Of a stretch of DNA of 64,000 nt, positions 17,619-27,049 are shown in pieces; the first letter of the stretch is position 1; each line of letters opens with the position of its first letter. This DNA is from Collimonas antrihumi (lineage in GTDB: Bacteria > Pseudomonadota > Gammaproteobacteria > Burkholderiales > Burkholderiaceae_D), in assembly GCF_018304965.1 (NCBI RefSeq), contig NZ_JAGQED010000007.1, positions 62,001 through 126,000 on the forward strand. Direction: 5' to 3'. A program made the position numbers and the translations under genes. Below the pieces are notes generated by a model. The model saw nothing but the letters and a program-made list of their open reading frames with translations, was not told the DNA's origin and did not search any database.

Positions 17619-19121
17619 ATGCCGTGCCTGGCGCTTAGGTGCAACCAGACCTTCAGGTTTGACCGCGAGCTGCGGTAACTCCGTTTGCTTGGGCGCTTTG
17701 CCTGCATAGTCGGTGCTGAGCACGGCGTTGACCGCACTCTCGCTCATTCCCTGCAAGCGCAGCCACTGGCCGACCAGGCCCGCCAGCCGATCCAGAGCGA
17801 TCCGATGGGTGGCATCGGTCTTGCCGTATAGCCAGTCGGAAAACGCCATGAAATTATCGAACGGCGTCTCGCCCAGCAAGATCGGCAGCGTGTGGGCGAA
17901 GCGGCCTGAATTGGCCACCAGGTCCCAGTAACGCGAGAACCGTTGCAGGCGTTGCATGGTCGGGAAATCGATCTTGCTGGTCGCCAGGATGGTATAGGGC
18001 GGATGCGGATCGAAGATCAGGCCGTAGGGTTCGGTATGGCGAATGATCGGCGTACCGCGCAGGCGCTTGAGGATGCCGAACTGGATTTCATGCGGCTGCA
18101 GTTCCACCAGGCGATCGAAGCCACGGGCGAAACTGGCGACATCTTCACCCGGCAGGCCGGCGATCAGGTCGACATGCAGATGCGCCTGCGATTGCTGAAT
18201 CAGCCAGCGAATGTTCTCTGCGGCTTTTTCATTGTTTTGCTTGCGGCTGACCAGCGCCTGCACTTCCGGATTGAAACTCTGGATACCGATTTCGAATTGC
18301 AGCGCGCCGGGCGGGAATTGCGCGATCGATTCCTTCAAGGCATCCGGCAAATGATCCGGCACCAGCTCGAAGTGGGCAAACACCGGATCGTCGGGATTGG
18401 CGGCCAGTTTGTCGAGAAAGAATTGCAGAATCTTGAGGCTGGTCTTGACGTTCAGGTTGAATGTGCGGTCGACGAATTTGAACAGCCGCGCGCCGCGCGC
18501 ATACAGCGATTCCATCTCAGCCAGGAAATTATCGAGGGCGAAAGGCCATGCAGTCTTGTCCAGCGCCGACAAACAGAATTCGCATTTGAACGGACAGCCG
18601 CGCGAGGCTTCCACATACAAGGTGCGATGGGCGATGTCATGGTCGCTGTACAAGCTATATGGCAAGACGATATCAGCCATCGGCGGCTGTACGCCGACAT
18701 GGATTTTCATCAGCGGCTTCGGGCCATGCAGGATCTGCCGGCATAACTGCGGCAAGGTAACGTCGCCCCAGCCGGTCACCAGGTAATCGGCGAGCTGGAC
18801 GATTTGTTGTTCTGCAGATTCGTAGGATACTTCCGGTCCGCCCAGGACGATCACCATGTCCGGCGCCACCCGTTTCAGCATCGCCACCACCTTGGTGGTT
18901 TCCTCGATATTCCAGATATACACGCCGAAGCCGACAATGGTAGTGCCGGTGCTGGCCTTGTGCGCCAGCAGTTTTTCGACGATATCGGTGGTTTTGGCGC
19001 CGATGACAAATTCATGTAGCTGCGTGGCGTCACGCAGATCGCCCATGTTCGCTTGCAAATAGCGCAGCCCGAGAGAAGCGTGGGAGTAACGCGCGTTGAG
19101 CGTGGACAGCAAGATGGTCAT
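17607..19121 (-). CDS. B12-binding-domain radical SAM protein (DUF4080-type)
   Basis: A 504-residue protein with an N-terminal cobalamin-binding-like domain (about 1-130; TILLSTLNARYSHASLGLRY, GGPEVSYES) and a radical SAM barrel whose cluster motif is CPFKCEFC (CxxxCxxC) in EASRGCPFKCEFCLSALDK. The ALQFEIGIQSFNPEVQALV and DLIAGLPGE segments are typical of the HemN/MiaB-like radical SAM group. A C-terminal DUF4080-like region follows. Substrate is unknown; no dedicated partner gene is adjacent. Confidence 0.88.
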   Translation of the reverse strand: MTILLSTLNARYSHASLGLRYLQANMGDLRDATQLHEFVIGAKTTDIVEKLLAHKASTGTTIVGFGVYIWNIEETTKVVAMLKRVAPDMVIVLGGPEVSYESAEQQIVQLADYLVTGWGDVTLPQLCRQILHGPKPLMKIHVGVQPPMADIVLPYSLYSDHDIAHRTLYVEASRGCPFKCEFCLSALDKTAWPFALDNFLAEMESLYARGARLFKFVDRTFNLNVKTSLKILQFFLDKLAANPDDPVFAHFELVPDHLPDALKESIAQFPPGALQFEIGIQSFNPEVQALVSRKQNNEKAAENIRWLIQQSQAHLHVDLIAGLPGEDVASFARGFDRLVELQPHEIQFGILKRLRGTPIIRHTEPYGLIFDPHPPYTILATSKIDFPTMQRLQRFSRYWDLVANSGRFAHTLPILLGETPFDNFMAFSDWLYGKTDATHRIALDRLAGLVGQWLRLQGMSESAVNAVLSTDYAGKAPKQTELPQLAVKPEGLVAPKRQARHLAH

Positions 19122-19255
19122 AATTGGCTAGCGGAAAGATTGGCGGCGGAAACTGCAGAATGCGCCATTTTACGCCCCAATCTCTGCAGGCCGGCCAATC
19201 AGCAATTTCGCTTTGCAGCGAAATTGGAAATCTGATTGCTCAGCCGATAAGGAAA

Positions 19256-19933
19256 TTAAAAACGGGCACGCAGCTCCAGGAACAGATCTCGTTGGCTCAA
19301 TTTGCCGTTCAGCTGTTCATCGCGGGCAAATGCTACATTTTGGAAGTTGTTGTAGCCGGTCTTGATATTGCCCAGGTTGACATAGCGATAGCCGACGCCG
19401 AGCGTGACAGTTTTATTCACATGATAATCGGCACCCAAACCAAGGCCGTAGGCAAAGTTGGTTTGTGATTTCCGGTCGAACGGGCGTCCCGGATTACCTT
19501 GGAAACCATCGGCCTTGATCATTGCCAGACCAGCGCCAACCGTGCCGTACAGCGATACCTGGTTGTTCAGAGGGAAATCCTTGTAGCCGTTGATCATCAA
19601 ACGTTGCGACGAGGTTTCCATGTGCTGGACGTTTGCGCTGAAAGGCGACCAGAAGCTGTTGAATTGTGATTTTTGCGGAGTCGTGTATTCCGCTTCGACG
19701 CGCCAGTTGTCTGGCAACGCATAACCCAGAGCGATAGAACCGCCACCGCTGCGATCGGTGCCTGGTCCGGAGAGCATTTGTTGTGCACGGACGCTATACG
19801 GCTGTAGATTCGTAAGGGACTGCTGCGCACTGAGAGCCTTGACGGATACGTAGGCATTGTCAAGACTGTTCGCGTGTACGGTGGAGGCGAAGAGGCCGGT
19901 TACGGTCAAGGCAAGTAGAATTCGGCGATGCAT
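19256..19933 (-). CDS. Small outer-membrane beta-barrel protein
   Basis: A 225-residue exported protein. The signal peptide MHRRILLALTVTGLFASTVHA is followed by alternating amphipathic strands typical of 8-stranded opacity/OmpA-like barrels (GYALPDNWRVEAEYT; YGLGLGADYHVN; LGVGYRYVNLG), and the last residue is Phe, the usual outer-membrane assembly signal. The start at 19933 has AAGGAAA upstream; an earlier in-frame ATG would place a hydrophobic stretch ahead of the signal peptide. Function (adhesion, porin or stress) is not readable. Confidence 0.8.
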   Translation of the reverse strand: MHRRILLALTVTGLFASTVHANSLDNAYVSVKALSAQQSLTNLQPYSVRAQQMLSGPGTDRSGGGSIALGYALPDNWRVEAEYTTPQKSQFNSFWSPFSANVQHMETSSQRLMINGYKDFPLNNQVSLYGTVGAGLAMIKADGFQGNPGRPFDRKSQTNFAYGLGLGADYHVNKTVTLGVGYRYVNLGNIKTGYNNFQNVAFARDEQLNGKLSQRDLFLELRARF

Positions 19934-20047
19934 TATTTTCCTTAAAGATGTGATTATTAAAAAGACAATATTAAGTTTTAAATAATACATTGCTTATGAT
20001 TGTTTTGACAAGTGCGGGGAATTTCGCGGGTGTTTTTAAGACGTTTC

Positions 20048-21679
20048 CTATTCGCGCCGGATTAATGCTTTAGTTACCAACAATACCGGGATCAGTCCCA
20101 CCGCAACAATGGTCAGTGCCGGCAGTGCCGCTTCACCAAGCCGCTCGTCGCGCGCCAGATTGTGGGCGATCACCGCCAAGGTGTCGGTGTTGAACGGCCT
20201 TAACAACAGGGTGGCAGGCAACTCCTTGACGACATCCACGAACACCATCAGGAACGCGGTCGCCATCGAGCGCCACAACAGCGGTGCATGCAGGATGCGG
20301 GCGATGCGCCAGCCGCTGCTGCCGAGGGTGCGCGCCGCTTCATCCAGAGTAGCCGGGATGCGGGCGTAGCCAGCCTCGATCGATTGCACCGCAACCGCGC
20401 TAAAGCGCACCAGGTAGGCGTACAAGATACCGAGCGAAGTGGCCGTCACCAGAATCCCGACCTGGTTTTGTGGCGCAATCGCTTGCAGCCACGCCAACGG
20501 CAGCAGGATGCCCACCGCGATCACGGAGCCGGGCACGGCATAGCCCATAGCCGCCATGCGTGTCACCAGGCGCAGTATCCAAAGTTTGACTGGTGGCAGA
20601 TGACGCGTTCGTTGCACATAGCTGAGCGCCAGCGCAACCGCTACCGCCAGTATTGCGGCGATGGCGCCGAAGCGGAAACTGTTCCAGGCCCAGCCAGCAT
20701 AACGCAGCAGATCGACGCCCTGATTCAGGTAAGGATCGTCGCTTTGATGCAGGAATTCGCTCCACATCAAACGCAGCAGGATCAGTACCGGCAAGATGAA
20801 GCCGAGTACGATCGGCAAGCCGCAGATCAGCCATGCCAGCAGGCGCTGGCCGCCGCGCAAGGCAGTGAGCCGGGTTTCCTGCGCATCGCTGCGTTGTCCG
20901 CGCACGCTGGAAAAGCGCAGGCGCTGCTGGCCCTTGCGTTCGACCCACAGCAACAGTGCGACGATAGCCAGCAATACAGATGCCAGTTGCGCCGCCGCCA
21001 TGTGACTGTCCATGACCAGCCACGCCTTGTAGATGCCAGTGGTGAAAGTGCTCAAGCCAAAGTAGGCGCCAACGCCATAATCGGCCAGCGTTTCCATCAA
21101 CGCCAGCGCAGCGCCGGCCATCAGTGCCGGCCGCGCCAGCGGCAACGCCACGCGACGGATGCGTGCAGCTAAAGGCGTGCCGAGCAGGCGCGCGGCTTCC
21201 ATCAGATGCACTCCGCGTTCGTTCAAGGCATTGCGCGCCAGCAGGTAGGTGTAGGGATAAAGCGTAAAAATGAACAGGAAGATAGCGCCGGGCAGGCTGC
21301 GTATTTCCGGCAGCCGCAAGCCCGGGATGAGTTGGCGCAAACTACTTTGCAGCAAGCCGCTGTATTGCAGGAAATCGGTATAGGCGTAGGCCGAGACATA
21401 GGCCGGCATCGCCATTGGCAGCAATAGCGCCCACTGGAAAAAACGACGGCCGCGGAATTCGAACAGGCTGACCGTGACCGCGGTGGCGGCGCCGACCACC
21501 ACGACGCCGATAGTAACCGCCAGCGCCAGCCAGGCGGATGTGCCCAGGTAAGCCGGCAACACCGTCTGCATCTGTTGCGAGAGCAGATCAAGCGCCGCGG
21601 CATCCAGTTGCAGCCAGGCGACAACGATACCGAGTATGGGAACAGCGATCAACAGTGCGATTAGGGCTATCAGTGGCAT
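20048..21679 (-). CDS. fbpB: Ferric iron ABC transporter, fused permease (FbpB type)
   Basis: A 543-residue inner-membrane protein made of two tandem permease halves, as in FbpB/AfuB/HitB. Two EAA-type coupling loops are visible: EAARLLGTPLAARIRRVALP in the first half and DEAARTLGSSGWRIARI in the second. About twelve hydrophobic segments are seen. It is transcribed away from the ATPase gene; the starts are 133 bases apart, and the binding-protein gene lies beyond the ATPase. No strong ribosome site is visible. Confidence 0.9.
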   Translation of the reverse strand: MPLIALIALLIAVPILGIVVAWLQLDAAALDLLSQQMQTVLPAYLGTSAWLALAVTIGVVVVGAATAVTVSLFEFRGRRFFQWALLLPMAMPAYVSAYAYTDFLQYSGLLQSSLRQLIPGLRLPEIRSLPGAIFLFIFTLYPYTYLLARNALNERGVHLMEAARLLGTPLAARIRRVALPLARPALMAGAALALMETLADYGVGAYFGLSTFTTGIYKAWLVMDSHMAAAQLASVLLAIVALLLWVERKGQQRLRFSSVRGQRSDAQETRLTALRGGQRLLAWLICGLPIVLGFILPVLILLRLMWSEFLHQSDDPYLNQGVDLLRYAGWAWNSFRFGAIAAILAVAVALALSYVQRTRHLPPVKLWILRLVTRMAAMGYAVPGSVIAVGILLPLAWLQAIAPQNQVGILVTATSLGILYAYLVRFSAVAVQSIEAGYARIPATLDEAARTLGSSGWRIARILHAPLLWRSMATAFLMVFVDVVKELPATLLLRPFNTDTLAVIAHNLARDERLGEAALPALTIVAVGLIPVLLVTKALIRRE

Positions 21680-21812
21680 GTGTACGGAAGAAGGGAAATG
21701 CTGGATTTAAATGAGAGTGCTGTAAACTAGTTAGAGAACTTCGACTTGAACGGCAGGCAAGCGTTCATCCCGAGCCAGCCGAATTGTAACCAGCACCTTG
21801 CACTCTATCCCC

Positions 21813-22889
21813 ATGTTCCTTACTCTCGATCAAATCAATGTCAGTTATCCAGGCGCGCCGGCGCCGGCGGTGCGGGCCGTATCGCTGCAGCTTGCGGCCG
21901 GCCAGCTCGGCGTGCTGATCGGCCCCTCGGGCAGCGGCAAGACCACCTTGCTGCGTTCGATTGCGGGCCTGGAACAACCGCAGAGCGGCACGATCGCCCT
22001 GGACCAGGTCGTGCTGGATGGACCGCAAACCAGGGTCGATGCCGAACAGCGCCGCATCGGCATGGTGTTCCAGGATTTTGCCTTGTTCCCGCACCTGAAC
22101 ATTGCGGGCAACGTCGGCTTCGGTTTGCATAACATGCCGCGCCAGCAACGCGTGCGGCGGGTTGAAGAAATGCTGGCCCTGGTCGGCCTGGAAGGTGCGC
22201 AGGAAAAATATCCGCATCAATTGTCGGGCGGCCAGCAACAACGGGTGGCCTTGGCGCGGGCTCTGGCGCCGGAGCCGCGTTTGCTGCTGCTCGATGAGCC
22301 TTTTTCCAGCCTGGACATCGAGTTGCGCGAGCGTCTGGCGCAAGACGTGCGGCAGATTCTGAAGCAGGCCGGCATTACGGCGCTGATGGTGACCCACGAT
22401 CAGCTGGAAGCCTTCGCCATCGGCGATGTGGTCGGTGTAATGCAGCACGGCCATCTGCAGCAATGGGCGACGCCTTACGATTTGTATCACCGTCCGGCGA
22501 CACGCTTTGTCGCCGATTTCATCGGCCACGGGGTGTTGGTGCCGGGCCGCCTGGTCGACAGCGGCGGCCGGCTGGCGGTATCGACGATATTGGGCGATCT
22601 GCAGGATATCAGCGCGACGGTGTTGCAGGCGCTCCAGGTTCATGGGCGCGATCCGTTTGACGTATTGCTGCGTGCGGATGATATCGTGCATGACGATGCT
22701 TCCCCGTTCAAGGCGCGGATCAAGCGCAAGTCTTTCCGCGGCGCGGAATTCTTATACACGCTGCAACTGGCGAGCGGCCAGGAGTTTCTGGCATTAGTGC
22801 CGTCCCATCACGATCATGCGATCGACGAGTGGATCGGCATCAAACTGGATGTAAGTCACGTAGTGACCTTTCCCTTATCAATTGCATGA
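21813..22889 (+). CDS. fbpC: Ferric iron ABC transporter, ATP-binding subunit (FbpC type)
   Basis: A 358-residue ABC ATPase. Walker A is GPSGSGKTT (near residue 39), the signature is LSGGQQQRVALARAL, Walker B is LLLLDEPFSSLD, and the switch His is in MVTHDQLEAFAI. The last 110 residues form a TOBE-like domain (DPFDVLLRADDIV; FRGAEFLYTLQLASG). Assignment to iron rather than spermidine or sulfate rests on the neighbouring FbpB-type permease and FbpA-type binding protein. ATG 21813 was preferred to a TTG at 21798. Confidence 0.9.
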   Translation: MFLTLDQINVSYPGAPAPAVRAVSLQLAAGQLGVLIGPSGSGKTTLLRSIAGLEQPQSGTIALDQVVLDGPQTRVDAEQRRIGMVFQDFALFPHLNIAGNVGFGLHNMPRQQRVRRVEEMLALVGLEGAQEKYPHQLSGGQQQRVALARALAPEPRLLLLDEPFSSLDIELRERLAQDVRQILKQAGITALMVTHDQLEAFAIGDVVGVMQHGHLQQWATPYDLYHRPATRFVADFIGHGVLVPGRLVDSGGRLAVSTILGDLQDISATVLQALQVHGRDPFDVLLRADDIVHDDASPFKARIKRKSFRGAEFLYTLQLASGQEFLALVPSHHDHAIDEWIGIKLDVSHVVTFPLSIA

Positions 22890-22910
22890 CTTTTTGAATA
22901 GATAATCATC

Positions 22911-22994
22911 ATGGCGCAATATATTGTGGTCGGTTTGGAGTTTAGCGTGGTACTGCTGGTAGGCCTGGCGATCTACATGATCAGGAAAAAATAG
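22911..22994 (+). CDS. 27-residue single-span membrane microprotein
   Basis: A short frame starting MAQYIVVGLEFSVVLLVGLA and ending YMIRKK. It is one hydrophobic helix with a positively charged C-terminal end, suggesting an N-out/C-in span. It begins 21 bases after the fbpC stop, on the same strand, so may be co-transcribed with it. The Shine-Dalgarno is weak. Nothing known to me matches clearly; KdpF/MgtS-like accessory microproteins of transporters are an analogy only. Confidence 0.45.
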   Translation: MAQYIVVGLEFSVVLLVGLAIYMIRKK

Positions 22995-23075
22995 ACCGTT
23001 CGCGGATAGGAAAAAAGGCCGACGCAGCGCGCGTCAACCTTATTGATGTTCCAGTCTTTGTATCTCCTTAGTGCC

Positions 23076-24110
23076 TTATTTGTAGCCGGCGCGGTCCAGC
23101 AATTGCTGCACCTTCTGCTGGTTGCGGCCAACTGCCGAGACGTCGATCACTTCTGCCTTATAAGGGCCGAGCGCATCCAATGCCGGATTGCCGCTCTTGA
23201 CACCTTTGACTGCCGGCGATTCATTATTGCCTTCGGCGAAATAGCGCTGGGCATCGTCGCTGGACAGGTACTCCAGGAACTTGACCGCCGCTTCACGATG
23301 CGGCGCATGCTTGGCGACGCCGGCGCCGGCGATATTCACGTGGGTGCCGGTGGTTTTCTGGTTAGGCCAGATCACGCCGACCTTCTTCATCACTTCGATA
23401 TCGTCCGGTTTGCTCGATTTCATCAGTCGCGCAACGTAGTAGGAATTCGAAATCGCCACGCCGCATTCGCCGGAGGCGACCGCCTTGATCTGATCGGTAT
23501 CGCCACCGACCGGAGAGCGCGCCTGGTTGGCAACATAGCCTTTCAGAAGCGCTTCGGTCTTGGCTTCGCCGTGATGCTCCAGCAAGGAACCGAACAGCGA
23601 CACATTGTAAGGATGCGAACCGGAACGGGTGCACAGCTTGCCTTTGTTCTTCGGATCGGCCAACGCTTCGTAGGTTTCGACATCTTGCGGCTGGATATTT
23701 TGCTTGTTGTAGACGATCACGCGAGCGCGGGTCGAAAAGCCAAACCATTGCGATCCCTTGCCGTCATCCTTGCCGCGCAGGTTGACCGGAATGCGTTCTT
23801 CGAGGATTGCCGATTTCACCGGCTGGAACAAGCCGTCGTTTTCTGCCCGCCACAAACGCGCCGCATCCACCAGCAAAATCACGTCTGCCGGGCTGGCAGC
23901 GCCTTCGCTTTTCAGACGGGCGATGGTGCCGGCGTCGTCACCGTCGACACGGTTGATCTTGATGCCGGTGGTTTTGGTGAAGTTGCCATACAGCGCTTCG
24001 TCGGTTTGATAATGGCGTGCGGAATACAGGTTCAGCACTTGATCCTGCGCGACGGCAGTGGCTGAACTGGCGGCCAGAATGGCGCTGGCGATGATAGAGC
24101 GCAAAAGCAT
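23076..24110 (-). CDS. fbpA: Ferric iron ABC transporter, periplasmic binding protein (FbpA/FutA type)
   Basis: A 344-residue periplasmic binding protein. The signal peptide is MLLRSIIASAILAASSATAVA, and the mature protein starts with the FutA/FbpA pattern VLNLYSARHYQTDEALYGNF. The SNSYYVARLM segment contains the paired tyrosines typical of iron ligation in this family. AGGAG precedes the ATG. A Fur-like site and -10 box lie upstream (24194-24210). It is convergent with the ATPase gene and the microprotein. Confidence 0.92.
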   Translation of the reverse strand: MLLRSIIASAILAASSATAVAQDQVLNLYSARHYQTDEALYGNFTKTTGIKINRVDGDDAGTIARLKSEGAASPADVILLVDAARLWRAENDGLFQPVKSAILEERIPVNLRGKDDGKGSQWFGFSTRARVIVYNKQNIQPQDVETYEALADPKNKGKLCTRSGSHPYNVSLFGSLLEHHGEAKTEALLKGYVANQARSPVGGDTDQIKAVASGECGVAISNSYYVARLMKSSKPDDIEVMKKVGVIWPNQKTTGTHVNIAGAGVAKHAPHREAAVKFLEYLSSDDAQRYFAEGNNESPAVKGVKSGNPALDALGPYKAEVIDVSAVGRNQQKVQQLLDRAGYK

Positions 24111-24193
24111 GGAAAACTCCTCTTTTGATGATGGAAATGGTGGTTTATTGCCAGTAACAAATTGTTACATTTAAGGCGGGCTTACTATAACAC

Positions 24194-24210
24194 AAATGAG
24201 AATCGTTACT
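24194..24210 (-). promoter_or_regulatory. Putative Fur box over the fbpA promoter
   Basis: The 17 bases aaatgagaatcgttact contain the TGAGAAT half-site of the Fur consensus, with a weaker second half. Read on the minus strand, the site lies just upstream of a -10-like TATAGT, so binding would block the fbpA promoter. This fits iron repression; no experimental evidence. Confidence 0.55.
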
Positions 24211-24338
24211 GTTTATGGAGGCTTGATGACTGCCCGGTGACCACTCGATGACGGCTTGATGACATATGCGCAGCCGACGTTGCCGCTTGGCGCGATCGGT
24301 TAATATGGTTGCTCTTCCCAATACAAGATGGGTATCAA

Positions 24339-25523
24339 ATGAGCAATAAGACCACTTCCAAAGTAAACATCCGCACCAAAACCAAAGCCGAGTCCGTCAC
24401 TCCGCGGGTGGCGCTGGTGTTGCAGGGCGGGGGCGCGCTGGGGGCGTATCAAGCCGGGGTTTATCATGCGATGCACGAGAACGGCCTGACACCGGACTGG
24501 GTGGTGGGCACTTCGATCGGCGCCATCAACGCCGCCATCATCGCCGGTAATGAACGCGATCTGCGCTTGTCGCGGCTCAAGGAGTTCTGGGAGCTGGTCG
24601 GCCATGGCGACCTGATGGATATGAGTAAAGTCAGCGATAGCGCACGCCATTTCAACACCTGGTGGACTACGAACGACGTCACCACCCGTGGCGTGCCGGG
24701 ATTTTTCTCCCCGCGCTCGCCGAATCCCTTCATGCTGGGCTGGCCGGTGCCGCCAGAGAAAGCCAGTTTTTACGATACCACCCCGCTGGCTGAAACGCTG
24801 GGACGCCTGGTCGATTTCAAATATCTGAATGCTCCCGGCGGCATGCGCCTGACAGTCAGCGCGATGAAGGTGGCTTGCGGTAGCCTGGTCAATTTCGATT
24901 CCCTGGAGCGGCCGATCGGGGTTGAGCACATCATGGCCAGCGGCGCCTTGCCGCCCGGTTTTGCGCCGGTACGGATAGACGGCGATCTGTATTGGGACGG
25001 CGGTCTGTATTCGAATACGCCGCTGGAGGTGGTGCTGGACGATGAATCCAAGACCGATGCCGATGGCAACACACTGTGTGTCATGGTGGATTTGTGGCGT
25101 GCAAACGGTCCTGAACCGGAGACCCTGGACCAGATCACCAATCGTCAGAAAGACGTGACCTTTGCTTCACGTTCAGAGCGTCATATCGAAAATTATTTGC
25201 GCATGTATCAACTGCGGCGAGCCGCGAAAGCGCTGTATGACAAGCTGCCGCCGGCGTTGCGCAGCAAGGCCGACCTCAAAGAGTTCGCGGGCTTGAACGA
25301 CAACAGCACGATTCACATCGTGCGCCTGCGTTACAGCGGCCACGACTGGAACATGCCATCCAAGGACATCAATTTTTCGCGCGGCTCGATCGAATGGCGT
25401 TGGGAACAAGGCTACGAAGATGCCATGCAGGCTGGCGAGCGGATCCGGGCCAACGGCGAGACCTTTGGCAATTCCGACGCCGGCCTGGTGGTGCATGAAC
25501 TGGTCATGCCACCGGTGAGCTGA
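24339..25523 (+). CDS. Patatin-like phospholipase
   Basis: A 394-residue lipid acyl hydrolase. The oxyanion loop is LQGGGALGAYQAGV (around residue 33), the nucleophile elbow is GTSIG, and the catalytic Asp is in DGGLYSNTPLE, completing the Ser-Asp dyad. The C-terminal 130 residues resemble the DUF3734 extension common in proteobacterial members. No signal peptide is seen, so it is probably cytoplasmic or exported by another route. ATG 24339 fits the family. The downstream peptidase gene overlaps by one base (TGATG). Confidence 0.9.
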   Translation: MSNKTTSKVNIRTKTKAESVTPRVALVLQGGGALGAYQAGVYHAMHENGLTPDWVVGTSIGAINAAIIAGNERDLRLSRLKEFWELVGHGDLMDMSKVSDSARHFNTWWTTNDVTTRGVPGFFSPRSPNPFMLGWPVPPEKASFYDTTPLAETLGRLVDFKYLNAPGGMRLTVSAMKVACGSLVNFDSLERPIGVEHIMASGALPPGFAPVRIDGDLYWDGGLYSNTPLEVVLDDESKTDADGNTLCVMVDLWRANGPEPETLDQITNRQKDVTFASRSERHIENYLRMYQLRRAAKALYDKLPPALRSKADLKEFAGLNDNSTIHIVRLRYSGHDWNMPSKDINFSRGSIEWRWEQGYEDAMQAGERIRANGETFGNSDAGLVVHELVMPPVS

Positions 25524-26347
25524 TGCCGATGGCGCCGCTGTCCATTCCTGCCGCTGTGTTGCGTCTGCCCATGCTGCTGGTGCTGCCGGTATTTCTGCTG
25601 CTGACCGGCCCGGTGCAGCATGCGCATGCACAATCCGGCGTTTCCGGGCTTGATGCCGGACAATGCGCGATCGTAAAGCAGCACGTGCTGCAGTCCGGCG
25701 CGCCGGTCGATTGTCCGCAGCTGCAAATAGTGCGTTTCTCGTATGTCGACTTTGAGCAGGTACCTCACGACAACGGCGAGATCATGGTGATGGCCGCAGT
25801 TGCGCCGCAGGTGAAAGCGCTGTTCGACGAACTTTTCAAGCGTCGTTTCCCGCTTGCGCAGGCCCGCCTGATGGAGCATTATCAAGGCAACGACGACGCA
25901 TCGATGGCGGAAAATAATACCTCGGCCTTTAACGATCGGCCGATTACCGGCGGCGGCGCAGTGTCCCTGCATGCCTACGGTTTGGCGATCGATATTAATC
26001 CTTTGCAAAATCCGTTTGTGCTGCGCGATCCTCAAGGTCGGCTGAATTACAGCCCGCCTGCGGGTCAGGCATATGGCAAACGGGTCGCAAGCCGGCCTGG
26101 AAGCAGTGAACAAATTGTGGAACTATTCGCGCAGCATGGCTTTCTGATTTGGGGGGGCGATTGGAAAAAACCTGTCGATTACCAGCATTTCCAGGTCGGC
26201 CGCAAGCTGGCCGAACGGATGGCGAAACTGCCGGTACCGCAGGCGCGCCAGCTGTTTGAAAGTACGCTTGTTGCCTACCGCGCTTGCCGTACAGGTCATG
26301 GCGGCAAGCCGAAAGCCAGGAAGGTTTGTGCAGCAGCAGATAGTTAG
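25523..26347 (+). CDS. M15-family metallopeptidase (D-Ala-D-Ala carboxypeptidase-like)
   Basis: A 274-residue exported protein with a hydrophobic leader (LRLPMLLVLPVFLLLTGPVQ). The zinc motif SLHAYGLAIDIN (SxHxxGxAxD) and the second site DYQHFQ are typical of VanY/DacB-type M15 peptidases, which cut peptidoglycan stem peptides. It is translationally coupled to the patatin gene by a one-base overlap. Whether the two act together on the envelope is inference. Confidence 0.85.
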   Translation: MPMAPLSIPAAVLRLPMLLVLPVFLLLTGPVQHAHAQSGVSGLDAGQCAIVKQHVLQSGAPVDCPQLQIVRFSYVDFEQVPHDNGEIMVMAAVAPQVKALFDELFKRRFPLAQARLMEHYQGNDDASMAENNTSAFNDRPITGGGAVSLHAYGLAIDINPLQNPFVLRDPQGRLNYSPPAGQAYGKRVASRPGSSEQIVELFAQHGFLIWGGDWKKPVDYQHFQVGRKLAERMAKLPVPQARQLFESTLVAYRACRTGHGGKPKARKVCAAADS

Positions 26348-26451
26348 AATATTGTCAGATTTGGCGGGAGGCAGAGGTACATTTTGCTTGTAGAATGTGC
26401 AATATTGCCATGTTGATAGCAATAGATGATTTGTTCACACAGGAGAAGGCC

Positions 26452-27006
26452 ATGTTTTCGTTTCATGAAAAGTTTGCCGAAGCAACCAAAGCACATTTTG
26501 AAGCCCAGTTGGCATTGCTCAATACCCTGACCGCAAAAACTTTCGAGGGTGTTGAAAAAGTCATCGAACTCAATCTCAATGCCGCCAAGTCTTCAATGGG
26601 AGAATCAGGTGAGGCTACCAAGCAATTGCTGAGCGCCAAAGACCCGCAGGAATTCCTTAACATCTCGGCCGCGCAAGCCAAGCCGCAGGCCGAAAAGGCA
26701 GCAGCCTACGGCCGTCACCTGGCCGGTATCGCATCCGGCACCCAGGCTGAATACACCCGTGCGGCAGAAGCACAAGTCGCAGAAACCAGCCGCCGGATCA
26801 ATGCCTTGATAGAAGAAGTCAGCAAGAACGCGCCAGCCGGTTCGGAAAACGCGATCTCGATCTTGAAATCGGTGATCAGCAATGCCAACGCAGGTTATGA
26901 ACAGCTGACCAAGAACGCCAAGCAAGCCGTGGCGACCTTGGAAGCCAATCTGAACAACGCGAGTGAGCAAGTGGCCAAAGCTACCGCGCCCAAGAATAAA
27001 AAGTAG
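26452..27006 (+). CDS. phaP: Phasin (PHA-granule-associated protein)
   Basis: A 184-residue, alanine-rich helical protein of the TIGR01841 phasin family: FSFHEKFAEATKAHFEAQL at the start, KDPQEFLNISAAQAKPQAEK in the middle and a Lys-Asn-rich end. Phasins coat polyhydroxyalkanoate granules, implying that the organism stores PHB. AGGAGA seven bases before the ATG fixes the start. A strong terminator follows. Confidence 0.92.
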   Translation: MFSFHEKFAEATKAHFEAQLALLNTLTAKTFEGVEKVIELNLNAAKSSMGESGEATKQLLSAKDPQEFLNISAAQAKPQAEKAAAYGRHLAGIASGTQAEYTRAAEAQVAETSRRINALIEEVSKNAPAGSENAISILKSVISNANAGYEQLTKNAKQAVATLEANLNNASEQVAKATAPKNKK

Positions 27007-27025
27007 GGCAGGGAAACAATAAAGC

Positions 27026-27047
27026 AAAGGCCGCAAATGCGGCCTTT
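27026..27047. terminator. Bidirectional terminator between phaP and the LysR gene
   Basis: AAAGGCCGCA and TGCGGCCTTT form a perfect 10-bp stem flanked by short A and T runs on both sides. It lies between two convergent genes and could stop transcription in both directions. Confidence 0.75.
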
Positions 27048-27049
27048 AT

